A stretch of 64,000 nt of DNA, taken from positions 62,001 to 126,000 of the forward strand of contig NYMS01000020.1 of assembly GCA_002529455.1 (NCBI GenBank), read 5' to 3'. The position numbers and the translations under genes are program-made. Below are positions 16,040 through 25,285 of the stretch, piece after piece; position 1 is the first letter of the stretch; the number at the start of each line of letters is the position of its first letter. The notes under the pieces are model-generated. The model did no database searches. It worked only from the letters and a program-made list of their open reading frames with translations, and was not told the DNA's origin. Source of the DNA: Glycomyces fuscus (GTDB lineage Bacteria > Actinomycetota > Actinomycetes > Streptosporangiales > Streptosporangiaceae).

Positions 16040-17923
16040 TCAGCGGCGTCGCAGGCGGGTTTTGAGTAGATCGAGGAAGGATGTGACTTCTGTCACTTTC
16101 AGGAATCTTGCGGTCACCACGAACAGCACGGCTCCGACGACGCCTCCCGCCGCCATCGCCGCCAGGCCCGGCCAGACCTCGCCCGGCAGGTCCCGGAAGA
16201 GGTGGATCATCGCCACCCCGAAGGCCGCCGAGGGGACGGTGGCCAGGTACAGCCGCAACAGCGTGGCCGCGGTCCGGCGCCCGTCCAGGCCGTTGAGCCG
16301 CCGGTGCAGCAGGTACCACATGACGACGGAGCCGACGATGTAGTACAGGCCGTACGGTACGGGAAGCCACACCACGACGTGCTGTGGTTCGAGGAGGAAG
16401 AGCAGGCCGATCGCGGTGGTCGCGTGGGCGACCTCGGAGGGGATCGACACCAGGGCCGGGGTCCGGGTGTCACCCAGAGCGTAGAACACGCGCATCTGGA
16501 GCTGGAAGAGCGTGAACGGGATCAGCATCACGCAGAAGACCATGAGGATGCGCCCGATCGCGGCCGCGTCCTGCGCGCTCGTGCTGCCCTGCGCGTAGAT
16601 CAGCACGCAGAACGGGATCGCGAAGACGATCATCGCGACCGAGAGCGGCGCGATCAGCACCGAGGACAGCCGGAAGCCACGCGAGAAGTCGCTGCGCACC
16701 TGGTCCCGGCGGCCCGCGGCGACGTGTTCGCTCATCCTGGGCAGCAGCGCGGTGATCACCGAGACCGCGATGACCGCGTACGGGAGCTGGAAGAGCATCG
16801 ACGCGAACTTGTACGCCGCGATGCCCGCGCCGGAGTCCAGGCCCGCCTCGGCGGACAGGGCGCCCGCCCGGGTGGCCACGTTGGTGGAGACCAGCGCCCC
16901 CAGCTGCGCGACGACGATGTAGAGCATCATCCACGAGGCGGCCCCGGCGGCCTCGCCCAGGCCCGAGCCCCGCAGGTCCAGGCGCGGGCGCCAGCGGAAG
17001 CCCGCCGCGGCCAGCGCCCACACCAGGACGGCGGCCTGGACCACCTGTCCCAGGGCCGTGCCCAGTCCCAGCAGCATCAACTGGCCGTCCGTGACGGTCT
17101 CCGGGGTGCGCCCCGGACCGGCGAGCTCCAGGAACCACACGCAGACGCCGATGATGACCACGTTGTTCAGCACCGGCGCCCACATGGGCGCGCCGAACCT
17201 GTTGCGCGCGTTGAGCATCGCGCTGGCCAGCCCGCTCGCGCCGATGAAGAAGATCTGCGTGACCAGGTACCGGGCCAGCACGACCGAGACCTCGTACTGG
17301 GCCCCCGAGAAGCCGCCCGCGTAGATGCGGATGAACCACTCCGCGACCAGCACCGACACCAGCGTCAGGGCGAACAGCGCCAGCAGCATCAGGGTGACCA
17401 GGCGCTGCTCGACGCCGTCGCCGCCGTCGGCGTCCAGCTTGCGCCGCTTGACCAGGAACGGCACGAACACACTGGCCAGCAACCCGCCGATGAGCAGGTC
17501 GTAGATCATGTACGGGACCATGCCCGCCGTCTGGTAGGCGTCGCCCAGCAGCTGGGTGCCGATCGCCGCCGCCAGGACGATGGTGCGCACGAACCCCGTG
17601 ATGCGGGAGGCGATGGTGCCCACCGCCATGATCGCGCTCGACCTGGCGAGGTTGCCCGGCGCCGTGTGGGAGGTACCGCCGATCTCGTCGCCGTCCTCCA
17701 GACGGTCGGCGGTACCCACGTCACCGATGTCGCTCGGGTCCCGGAGCGCGTGCAGCCCGGTCTCGGGCTCGGTGTCCGGCTCCTCGCGCTCGTAGGTGTC
17801 GAGCACGTCCTCCGGCGTCACCAGGGCGGACCGCCGGCGGGGTCTGTCCCCGTCGGGCGGCTCGGAGTCCTCGGGGGACGTCTGCTGCGGCAGGTCGCTC
17901 GACACCGTCGGGCTGTCCTTCAC
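16040..17923 (-). CDS. murJ: Lipid II flippase MurJ (MviN)
   Basis: 627-residue polytopic membrane protein that translocates lipid II for peptidoglycan synthesis. An unusually long hydrophilic N-terminus (about 95 residues, acidic) precedes the conserved start of the MOP-superfamily core SSAIMAVGTIASRITGFVRT. About 14 TM segments follow, with DAYQTAGMVPYMIYDLLIGG, FVPFLVKRRK and the mid-protein LPYAVIAVSVITALLPRMSE. The final residues are basic (KTRLRRR). It lies 58 nt downstream of a second MurJ homologue on the same strand. Confidence 0.93.
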   Translation of the reverse strand: MKDSPTVSSDLPQQTSPEDSEPPDGDRPRRRSALVTPEDVLDTYEREEPDTEPETGLHALRDPSDIGDVGTADRLEDGDEIGGTSHTAPGNLARSSAIMAVGTIASRITGFVRTIVLAAAIGTQLLGDAYQTAGMVPYMIYDLLIGGLLASVFVPFLVKRRKLDADGGDGVEQRLVTLMLLALFALTLVSVLVAEWFIRIYAGGFSGAQYEVSVVLARYLVTQIFFIGASGLASAMLNARNRFGAPMWAPVLNNVVIIGVCVWFLELAGPGRTPETVTDGQLMLLGLGTALGQVVQAAVLVWALAAAGFRWRPRLDLRGSGLGEAAGAASWMMLYIVVAQLGALVSTNVATRAGALSAEAGLDSGAGIAAYKFASMLFQLPYAVIAVSVITALLPRMSEHVAAGRRDQVRSDFSRGFRLSSVLIAPLSVAMIVFAIPFCVLIYAQGSTSAQDAAAIGRILMVFCVMLIPFTLFQLQMRVFYALGDTRTPALVSIPSEVAHATTAIGLLFLLEPQHVVVWLPVPYGLYYIVGSVVMWYLLHRRLNGLDGRRTAATLLRLYLATVPSAAFGVAMIHLFRDLPGEVWPGLAAMAAGGVVGAVLFVVTARFLKVTEVTSFLDLLKTRLRRR

Positions 17924-17981
17924 TCTCGTTCGGGCGGCTTCGGGGCCTCGGCGGGGCAGAGCCGGGGAGGGTGTTACGGCA

Positions 17982-19811
17982 TCAGCGGCGCAGGCGGGCG
18001 CGGACCAGCTCCACGGCCCCCGTCAGCTCCGGGACGCGCAGCAGCCGGGCGCACCCGAGGAAGAGCAGTGCGCCCAGGACGCATCCGGCGGCCGGGGCGC
18101 CGACGTAGGTGACCAGGCCGGGGCCCACGTAGGTGTCGAAGGCCCAGAGCACACCGAGGCCGGCCGCGATGCTCGGGACGACGGCCAGGTGCAGGCGCAA
18201 CAATGTGCCAATGACGTGCTTGCCGTCAAGCCCCCCGATGCGCCGGCTCAGCACGAGCCCGGCGATGGTCAGCCCGGACAGGAACGAGACCATGAAGCCC
18301 GCGGCCACGCCCACGACCACCATGTTCGGCGGAAGCACCAGGTAGGACGTCAGAGCCAGGGCGCTGTGCACGGCCAGGTTGGCGAGGCCGAGCATCGCGG
18401 GGGTGCGGGTGTCGCCCATGGCGAAGAACACGCGCAGCATGAGCTGGAACACGGTGAAGGGCACCAGGCCCAGCGACATGACCATGAGGATCTGGCCGAT
18501 GCTCTCCGCGTCGTCCACCGAGATGGACCCGCGCGCGAAGGCCAGGACGGACAGCGGCTCGGCGAACATCGCCACCGCGAAGGCGGTCGGCACCAGCACG
18601 AACGCGGAGACGCGCAGGGTGCGGGAGAAGTCCGCGCGGACGGCGTCCCAGTCGTGGTCGTCGGCGTGGGCGCTCATCCGGGGCAGCAGCACGGTGATGA
18701 GGGAGACCGCGATGATCGCGTACGGCAGCTGGAAGAGCTGGTACGCCAGGTTGTAGGCGCTGATGCCCGCGCCGACGTCCAGGCCCTCCCGGATGCTCGC
18801 CACGTTCGCGGCGTTGGCGATGTTGGTGGTGATCCACAGCCCGGCCTGGGTGAGCAGGGTGTAGAGCATCATCCACCCGGCGGTGCGCAGGGCCTCGCCG
18901 AGCCCGGAGCCGCGCAGGTCCAGGCGGGGCCGCCAGCGGTAGCCGGTGCGGGACAGCGCCACGAACAGCACCACCGCCTGGAGCGCCATGCCGGCCGCCG
19001 TACCGGCTCCCAGCAGGGTCAGCTGGCCGTCGGTGACGGTCTCGGGGGTGCGGCCCGGGCCGGCCACCCACAGGAACACGCCCGCCACGCTCATGATGAC
19101 GAGGTTGTTCAGCACCGGAGCCCAGACGGCCGCGCCGAACCTGCCCCGGGTGTTGAGCATGGCGCTCAGCAGGCCGCTCATGCCCACGAAGAAGATCTGC
19201 GCCAGCAGGTACCGCGCGAGGTGGACCGAGGCGTCGAACTGGACCGGCGTGAACCGGGAGCCGTACATCCAGATGAGGAACTCCGCGGCCAGGATCGCGG
19301 CCGTGGTGAGCAGGAACAGCGCCAGCAGCGTGGTGGTGAACAGGCGGTCCTCGGTGGCCTTGCCGCCGTCCGCGTCGCGCTTACGCCGCTTGACCAGGAA
19401 CGGGATGATGACGCTGGCCATCAGCCCGCCGATGAGCAGGTCGTTGAGGATGAACGGGATCGTGTGCGCCGTGTGGTAGGCGTCACCGAGCAGGTGGGTG
19501 CCGATGGCGGCGCCGAGCACGATGGTGCGGGCGAAGCCGGTGATCCGGGAGGCCAGGGTTCCCACGGCCATGATGGCGCTGGAGCGCATCATGCCGCCGC
19601 CCGACCCGGTGTCCCTCCCCTGGTCGGAACCGCCGCCGGAGTCCCCTCCGGACCCGTCGCCGGCGGTGGTGCCGGTGGCGGTCCCCGGCAGCTCGCCCTC
19701 CTCGGAGGTGGGGGCGGGGCCGCTTCCGGGGCGGACCGCGCTCGGGAGCGGGGCTTCTGGCTGGGAGCGTCGGCGGTGCTTCCCGCCGCCGTTCGAAGAG
19801 TCGGTGACCAC
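17982..19811 (-). CDS. Second MurJ/MviN-family flippase
   Basis: 609 residues, paralogous to the neighbour at 16040-17923. Both share SSAIMAVGT(L/I)ASRITGF, the LLIGGL(M/L)AS segment and the LPYA(I/V)IAVS(L/V)IT(V/A)LLPRMS core. The N-terminus is again hydrophilic (about 85 residues) but unrelated in sequence, being Gly/Ser-rich. About 14 TM segments. Whether it flips lipid II or another polyprenyl-linked sugar cannot be read from sequence. It starts at GTG 19811. Confidence 0.9.
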   Translation of the reverse strand: MVTDSSNGGGKHRRRSQPEAPLPSAVRPGSGPAPTSEEGELPGTATGTTAGDGSGGDSGGGSDQGRDTGSGGGMMRSSAIMAVGTLASRITGFARTIVLGAAIGTHLLGDAYHTAHTIPFILNDLLIGGLMASVIIPFLVKRRKRDADGGKATEDRLFTTTLLALFLLTTAAILAAEFLIWMYGSRFTPVQFDASVHLARYLLAQIFFVGMSGLLSAMLNTRGRFGAAVWAPVLNNLVIMSVAGVFLWVAGPGRTPETVTDGQLTLLGAGTAAGMALQAVVLFVALSRTGYRWRPRLDLRGSGLGEALRTAGWMMLYTLLTQAGLWITTNIANAANVASIREGLDVGAGISAYNLAYQLFQLPYAIIAVSLITVLLPRMSAHADDHDWDAVRADFSRTLRVSAFVLVPTAFAVAMFAEPLSVLAFARGSISVDDAESIGQILMVMSLGLVPFTVFQLMLRVFFAMGDTRTPAMLGLANLAVHSALALTSYLVLPPNMVVVGVAAGFMVSFLSGLTIAGLVLSRRIGGLDGKHVIGTLLRLHLAVVPSIAAGLGVLWAFDTYVGPGLVTYVGAPAAGCVLGALLFLGCARLLRVPELTGAVELVRARLRR

Positions 19812-19904
19812 CGTGGATCAGGCTTCCTTTCGTCCGACTGGGGAATGTCCGGCCGCGGCGCCGTGGTCCGGCGTCCGCGGGTCGGCCACGCGGGTGCGGA
19901 CCGC

Positions 19905-19972
19905 GTGTGCCGACATGGAGGCGTGCGGGTGTGTCGACATGGCGTCCTGTCGGTAGGGAGCCATGTCACCCT
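19905..19972. repeat. GTCGAC-family repeat upstream of the second murJ
   Basis: Contains GCCGACATG, TGTCGACATGGC and an inverted GCCATGTC, giving an imperfect dyad between the DUF6049 gene and murJ2. It belongs to the dispersed palindromic family. Confidence 0.55.
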
Positions 19973-19988
19973 CTCCGGAACCGCTGGG

Positions 19989-22688
19989 TCACGTGCCCGT
20001 GCCGCCGCGGTTGCGCTCCGCGCCACCCGGCGTCGCGGCCGGGGAGTCGTCTTCCTCGGGGCCGGAGGGGTCCTCCGGCCGCCCGGCGTCCGTGTCCGTG
20101 GAGCCGTCCACCGCCGTGCCGGGGGCGGTGTCCCGGTCCGTTCCGGAGGGGTCGCCCCCGGACGGGTCCTCGGAGTCCGGGCCGTCCGCGGAGCCCGCGG
20201 CGTTCGCGTCCTCCCCGGCCGTCCCGGCACCCGCGGTGTCCCGGGCGCTCTCCGCGCCCCCGGCGGACTCGGCGGCCCCGGCGGGGGCTCCGGCCGAGGC
20301 CTTCCGGCGGACCCACTTGCGCAGCGCGCGCGGGGCCAGCGCGGCGACGAGGATCAGCAGGCCGATGCCGCTGATGGCCAACGCCTGGGTGCCCAGGCCG
20401 GTGGCGTTCACCGGGATCTCGACGTCCTGGCTGCTGATCGGCTCGCCTTCGGAGTTCTGCAGGCTCACGTTGAGGACGGTGCGGCCGTTGACCCGCGCCG
20501 ACAGCGGGACGTACACCGTGGTCTTGGCGCCCGGCTCGATCTCGAAGGAGTGGTTGTACTCGCCGACGCTCAGGCGGTCGGCGTTCTCGGAGAAGACCGA
20601 CAGGTTCACGAAGACGGTCTCGTCCTCCAGGTCGTTGGCGACCAGGATGCCGGTGGTGCCGGTCCGGCTGGCCAGGGTGACCGGCTCGCCGGGGATGACC
20701 CGCACGTCGTCCATGCGGTCCTGGACGTTCTGCGCGACCAGGGAGCGGGTGGCGCCCGCCAGGGCCTCCTCCTCCCGCAGGTGCACCGACTCCAGGCGCA
20801 GCAGCGCCGGGCGGAACGGGTCGCTGTCGCCGACCAGGACGCTGTTGAACAGGCGCACGTCCCGGCTCACGTCCTCGACCAGCTCCAGGTAGGTGGGACT
20901 GAGCTCCTCCCCGTAGGCGCGGTCGGGGTAGGTGAGGGACCGGCGGGTCTGCTCGCGCTCACCGGCGTCGGGCAGTTCGACCTCGTCCAGCCTCTGCGGG
21001 GACAGCCACGGCAGGTCCTCGGAGGCGGACAGCACGCCCCGGGCGAACTCCTCGCCGGGGTTCCAGCCGGACTCCGGAGCGGCGACGACCACCCGGTCGC
21101 CCCCCGCGTTCTCGCCCGCGATCATCGCGGTCTCGGCGGCGAAGCGCTGGAGCGCGAGCTCGGACTGGCCCGGCTCCCGGCTGGGCATGGACAGCACGTC
21201 GGTGAGGCCCTCGTCGGCGACCAGCGCGAACGGCTCCTCGGAGGTCTCGTCCTCCGGCGCGGGCAGCGGGGCCTGCGCGGTGGGGGTCGTGGACAGCCAG
21301 GACACGGTGGGCACGGCGTCCTCGTCCAGCAGGAAGCGGGTCGCGCCGTGCGAGGCGAGCAGGTGGTACACGCTCTGGTCCATCAGACCGTTCGGGGGCA
21401 GGGCGAAGGTCTTGTCGGCCTCCGTTCCCAACGCCCGCAGGACCGCCTCCTGGCCGACCCTCAGGGCCGCCTCGGCGTCGGAGTCCATGCCCTGCCGCAG
21501 CAGGGCGGCCAGGTCGGCCTGGGCGTAGGGGGTGGCCACGACGTTGTCGGCGGCCAGTACCCGGCGTGCCTCGCGCAGCCACACCTGGGCCGCCTCGTCG
21601 GCCCCGACCTCGTGCCGCACGGGGTCGGACTCGGCGGGCACGGCGAGGGGGTCCTCCACCACCTCGTGCCCCGACGAGGCCATGCGCAGGATGTCGTCGA
21701 GCGTGCCGGGGTCCACGGACCAGGTGATCGGGACCCCCTCGTCGCGGCTGGGCTCCTCCTCGGCGGACTCGTCCTCGTCCTCCGCGTCCTCGCCGGTGGC
21801 CTCCTCGGTGGGCAGGGCCTCCGCGGTCTCCTCCGCGGTGGCCGCGCCCTCGGAGGGCTCCTCCGGCTCCTGGTCGAGGCCGAGCGACTCGACGAGGTCC
21901 TCGTCCCCGGCCTCGAAGGACACCGGTGTCTGCGCCCCCGCGGCCAGCAGGCGGCCCAGCCGGCCGTCGGCGGTGACCGACGAGTGCAGGTCGTCGCTGA
22001 GGAAGGTGTCCTCGTCCGCCCGCTGGGGCTGCGCCATCAGCGGCCACACCCAGGCGATGTCGACGGAGGGGACATCGTCCTCCCCGCCCGTGTAGGGGAG
22101 GAAGGTGTACTGGGCGCCGATGACCTGGCCGTCCCCGTCCACGGCCTCGACGACCAGCGGGTACACGCCGTAGGAGTCCAGCTCGAGGTCCTCGACCGGC
22201 ACGCTCAGGGAGTACTCGGCGCTGGCCTCGGGCGCCAGCTCGCCGGCGACCTCCTCGTCGGGGCCCCGAGTGTCGGGCTGCCAGCCCTCTCCCGAGGCGA
22301 ACTCGTCCAGCTCGCCGCGGTCGGTGAAGGGGTGCCGCGAGTAGCTGAGCCGCACGCTGACGTCGCCCAGGTCCTCGGTGGTGGTGTTGGTCACCTCGCC
22401 GACGACCCTCAGGGTGCTGTCCTCGTCGGCGGCGTCCGGTGTGACGCGCTCGACGACGAGCGGATCGGCCGGCCCTTCGGGCTCCGCGTTCGCGGACGTG
22501 GCCGGTATCGGGAGCAGCGCGGTGGTGATGGCCATGACCACCGTCGCGGAGGCAAATCGACGCAACGCTTGACCGGTTTCCTGACTCGGGTCCAGGTGGC
22601 CGTCCCGCCGGTGACGCGGTGCGGGGGGACGGTCGGAAGTACCCGCACGGCGCACACGGCGTACGCGGGTCGGGTGGACGCGGGGCAA
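19989..22688 (-). CDS. DUF6049 family membrane-anchored exported protein
   Basis: Up to 899 residues. The N-terminal signal segment is ALRRFASATVVMAITTALLP followed by IPATSANA, giving a predicted cleavage before EPEGP. A large extracytoplasmic region with NEW3-like beta domains follows. A membrane anchor TQALAISGIGLLILVAALAP (about residue 770) precedes a basic cytoplasmic stretch and a low-complexity acidic tail. The family is found beside MurJ in actinobacteria (mycobacterial Rv3909 position) and its function is unknown. The start is uncertain. TTG 22688 gives the longest frame. GTG 22655 and a TTG just before LRRFAS are shorter options that still leave a signal peptide. Confidence 0.87.
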   Translation of the reverse strand: MPRVHPTRVRRVRRAGTSDRPPAPRHRRDGHLDPSQETGQALRRFASATVVMAITTALLPIPATSANAEPEGPADPLVVERVTPDAADEDSTLRVVGEVTNTTTEDLGDVSVRLSYSRHPFTDRGELDEFASGEGWQPDTRGPDEEVAGELAPEASAEYSLSVPVEDLELDSYGVYPLVVEAVDGDGQVIGAQYTFLPYTGGEDDVPSVDIAWVWPLMAQPQRADEDTFLSDDLHSSVTADGRLGRLLAAGAQTPVSFEAGDEDLVESLGLDQEPEEPSEGAATAEETAEALPTEEATGEDAEDEDESAEEEPSRDEGVPITWSVDPGTLDDILRMASSGHEVVEDPLAVPAESDPVRHEVGADEAAQVWLREARRVLAADNVVATPYAQADLAALLRQGMDSDAEAALRVGQEAVLRALGTEADKTFALPPNGLMDQSVYHLLASHGATRFLLDEDAVPTVSWLSTTPTAQAPLPAPEDETSEEPFALVADEGLTDVLSMPSREPGQSELALQRFAAETAMIAGENAGGDRVVVAAPESGWNPGEEFARGVLSASEDLPWLSPQRLDEVELPDAGEREQTRRSLTYPDRAYGEELSPTYLELVEDVSRDVRLFNSVLVGDSDPFRPALLRLESVHLREEEALAGATRSLVAQNVQDRMDDVRVIPGEPVTLASRTGTTGILVANDLEDETVFVNLSVFSENADRLSVGEYNHSFEIEPGAKTTVYVPLSARVNGRTVLNVSLQNSEGEPISSQDVEIPVNATGLGTQALAISGIGLLILVAALAPRALRKWVRRKASAGAPAGAAESAGGAESARDTAGAGTAGEDANAAGSADGPDSEDPSGGDPSGTDRDTAPGTAVDGSTDTDAGRPEDPSGPEEDDSPAATPGGAERNRGGTGT

Positions 22689-22893
22689 CCGGGGCGTCCC
22701 ACCACTTCCCTCGAAGATACCGCCTTCCCCGTGCCCGGGGTCGGGTCGCGGCCGCCGCGCGGCGTGTGAGGGGCGCCGGGTCCCCCACCGAACGGCGGCG
22801 GTCCGCCGCGACGGCCGCCGATCCGTGTACTGCCCGGTCCGGGGAGGTGGGAGCGATTCGCGGTTTGCTTCGGGCGCCGCCTAGTCTCGTGGT

Positions 22894-24396
22894 GTGCCGA
22901 ACACAGAGTTTTCGCGGGAGAGCGACGCCGCCCAGCAGCCGGACACCGGGGACGCGCCGGGGACGACGGGTGCGCTGACCGGTGCGCAGCGCGCGGCGAT
23001 CACGGCGTTGGCGGACTCCTTCCCGATCGTCTCGGAGGAACTCGGCGACCGCTTCGCCGCGCACGGACAGCAGCTCGCCCTCGTCGGCGGGCCGGTGCGC
23101 GACGCGCTCCTCGGCAGGCCGTCCAACGACGTGGACCTGACCACCGACGCGGTGCCCCAGCGCATCCTGGAGCTCGTGGACGGCTGGGCCGACGCCGTGT
23201 GGACCGTGGGCATCGACTTCGGCACCGTGGGGCTGCGCAAGAAGGGCCTCCAGCTGGAGGTCACCACCTACCGCAGCGAGTCCTACTCGCCCAAGTCCCG
23301 CAAGCCCGAGGTGGCCTACGGCACCGACATCCACGACGACCTGCTGCGCCGCGACTTCACCGTCAACGCCATGGCGGTGCGCCTGCCCGGCCTGGAGTTC
23401 GTCGACCCGTTCGGCGGCCTGTCCGACCTCCGGGAGAAGGTGCTGCGCACCCCCGGAAGGCCCGAGGACTCCTTCAGCGACGACCCGCTGCGCATCATGC
23501 GCGCGGTCCGCTTCGCCGCCCAGCTCGGCTTCACCCTGGCGCCCGAGGTGGCCGAGGCCGCCCGGGACATGGCCGACCGGCTCTCCATCGTCTCCGCCGA
23601 GCGCGTCCGCGACGAGCTGACCAAGCTCATGCTCAGCCCGGACCCGCACCGCGGCATCGAGCTCATGGTGGACCTGGGCATCGCCCGGTACGTGCTGCCG
23701 GAGATCCCCAAGCTGCGTCTGGAGATCGACGAGCACCACCGGCACAAGGACGTCTACGAGCACTCGCTCACCGTCCTGGACCAGGCGATCGAGCTGGAGG
23801 AGAAGCGGGGCCACGAGCCCGACCTGGTGCTGCGCCTGGCCGCGCTGCTGCACGACGTCGGCAAGCCCAAGACGCGCGCCTTCGAGTCCGGGGGACGGGT
23901 GACCTTCCACCACCACGAGGTGGTGGGCGCCTCGATGAGCCGCAAGAGGCTCACCGCGCTGCGCTTCCCCAAGGACGTGGTGTCCGACGTCAGCACCCTG
24001 GTCGAACTGCACCTGAGGTTCCACGGCTACGGCAGGGGGGAGTGGACCGACTCCGCGGTCCGCCGGTACGCCCGCGACGCCGGTTCCCAGCTGGAGCGGC
24101 TGCACATCCTCACCCGCGCCGACTGCACCACCCGCAACCGGCGCAAGGCGGCGGCGCTGGCGCGCTCCTACGACGACATCGAGAGGCGCATCGAGCTGCT
24201 CGCCGAACAGGAGGAGCTGGACCGCATCCGCCCGGACCTGAACGGCAACGAGATCCAGGAGGTCCTGGGGGTCGAGCCCGGGCCCGTGGTCGGGCGCGCG
24301 TACCGCTTCCTGCTGGAACTGCGCCTGGAGAACGGCCCCATGGGCAAGGAGGCCGCGACCGAGGAACTGCGCGCCTGGGCGGCCGAGCACCTGTGA
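22894..24396 (+). CDS. cca: CCA tRNA nucleotidyltransferase
   Basis: Adds or repairs the 3' CCA end of tRNAs. It has 500 residues. The class II nucleotidyltransferase head shows LVGGPVRDALLG, the metal-binding pair in NDVDLTTDAVP, RRDFTVNAMAV and the RIMRAVRFAAQLGF helix. The C-terminal HD domain has the motif LAALLHDVGKPKTR. The mycobacterial counterpart (pcnA) occupies the same place next to the DUF6049 and murJ genes, although the NUDIX gene that lies between them there is missing. It starts at GTG 22894, divergent from DUF6049, and ends three bases before a convergent methyltransferase gene. Confidence 0.95.
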   Translation: MPNTEFSRESDAAQQPDTGDAPGTTGALTGAQRAAITALADSFPIVSEELGDRFAAHGQQLALVGGPVRDALLGRPSNDVDLTTDAVPQRILELVDGWADAVWTVGIDFGTVGLRKKGLQLEVTTYRSESYSPKSRKPEVAYGTDIHDDLLRRDFTVNAMAVRLPGLEFVDPFGGLSDLREKVLRTPGRPEDSFSDDPLRIMRAVRFAAQLGFTLAPEVAEAARDMADRLSIVSAERVRDELTKLMLSPDPHRGIELMVDLGIARYVLPEIPKLRLEIDEHHRHKDVYEHSLTVLDQAIELEEKRGHEPDLVLRLAALLHDVGKPKTRAFESGGRVTFHHHEVVGASMSRKRLTALRFPKDVVSDVSTLVELHLRFHGYGRGEWTDSAVRRYARDAGSQLERLHILTRADCTTRNRRKAAALARSYDDIERRIELLAEQEELDRIRPDLNGNEIQEVLGVEPGPVVGRAYRFLLELRLENGPMGKEAATEELRAWAAEHL

Positions 24397-24399
24397 GGG

Positions 24400-25125
24400 T
24401 CAGCGGCCGGGTTTGACCGCCGTGACCGCCATGGCCGCGCCGAACACGCGCAGCGGGGTGCCCTCCAGGGTGTCGGACAGGGTCTGCAGCGCCGTGGTGC
24501 GGCCTTCGAACGGCGGCATCAGGTAGTCGATGGCGCGCACGCGCAGTCCGGCGCCCCGCAGCAGGCGGCCCATCTGCTGGGTGGTGAACACGCGCGTGCG
24601 CGGCATGCGCGCGTGCGGGGGCCCGGACCAGGGCGGGAGGGGCGCGGTCGGCGCGGAGCGGCGCCGACCGCCCCACGGCACGCCGCGCGTCTCGAGGGGG
24701 AACCAGCGGTTGGGCGTGGTCAGGGAGAACGCGCCGCCCGGCTTGAGGACGCGGCGGACCTCACGGAGGGCGCCCTCCAGGTCCTCGACGTGCTCGACCA
24801 CCTCGAACGCCGTCACGCGGTCGAAGGTGTTGGCGTCGAAGGCCAGCGCGTCGGCGGACATCTTGTGGATGCCGATCCGGTCCTCCAGTCCGGTGCCCGC
24901 GATGCGCCCGGCGAACGCGTCGAGCCGCTCGGGGTCGAGGTCGACCGCGTCCACGCGCACGTAGCCCCCGGCCAGCTCGACCGTGTAGGTGCCGTCGCCG
25001 CAGCCCACGTCGAGCAGGCGGTCGCCGTGGGCGGGCAGCTGCCGGGACACCGCCCCGACGCGCTTGACCACCCCCCGCACCCCGAAGGCGCTGGAGGCGT
25101 CACCCAGTGCGTCACCGGTGTTCAT
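24400..25125 (-). CDS. Class I SAM-dependent methyltransferase
   Basis: 241-residue methyltransferase of the UbiE/Methyltransf_11 type. The SAM-binding motif is LLDVGCGDGTYTVEL (about residues 37-51), followed by the acidic VDAVDLDPERLDAF and the post-motif TAFEVVEHVEDLEGALREVR. FSLTTPNRW closes the core. The C-terminal Arg-rich insertion (WGGRRRSAPTAPLPPW) is unusual. The substrate cannot be told; small-molecule or lipid headgroups are typical. Starts at ATG 25125. Confidence 0.88.
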   Translation of the reverse strand: MNTGDALGDASSAFGVRGVVKRVGAVSRQLPAHGDRLLDVGCGDGTYTVELAGGYVRVDAVDLDPERLDAFAGRIAGTGLEDRIGIHKMSADALAFDANTFDRVTAFEVVEHVEDLEGALREVRRVLKPGGAFSLTTPNRWFPLETRGVPWGGRRRSAPTAPLPPWSGPPHARMPRTRVFTTQQMGRLLRGAGLRVRAIDYLMPPFEGRTTALQTLSDTLEGTPLRVFGAAMAVTAVKPGR

Positions 25126-25135
25126 GGACCACCAC

Positions 25136-25240
25136 CCCCGCTGTCGACAAGTCCCCCGGTGGACATTACAGCAGGTGACAAAAGGGTGACGTATCGATGT
25201 GTCGCCAGGTCGACAAGGCGACGCGCGGGCGGGGGGCGGG
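25136..25240. repeat. GTCGAC-family repeat segment
   Basis: Between the methyltransferase and MFS genes. Contains CTGTCGACAAG at about 25141 and, near 25199-25224, GTCGCCAGGTCGACAAGGCGAC (inverted arms GTCGCC/GGCGAC). It also includes an AT-rich stretch around GGTGACAAAAGGGTGACG, possibly the methyltransferase promoter region. Confidence 0.5.
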
Positions 25241-25285
25241 GGCTCCCACGGGAGCGGCGGTGTCCGCGGCCCCGCCGACGGGGCG

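Noticed and set aside
17796-22769. Very long plus-strand open frame (about 1650 codons) over the murJ-DUF6049 region
   Set aside because: Shadow frame of minus-strand genes; composition follows third-position G+C bias and no domain is recognisable.
20959-24390. Minus-strand open frame opposite the CCA-adding enzyme
   Set aside because: Antisense shadow; no signals or domains, and it conflicts with two well-supported genes.
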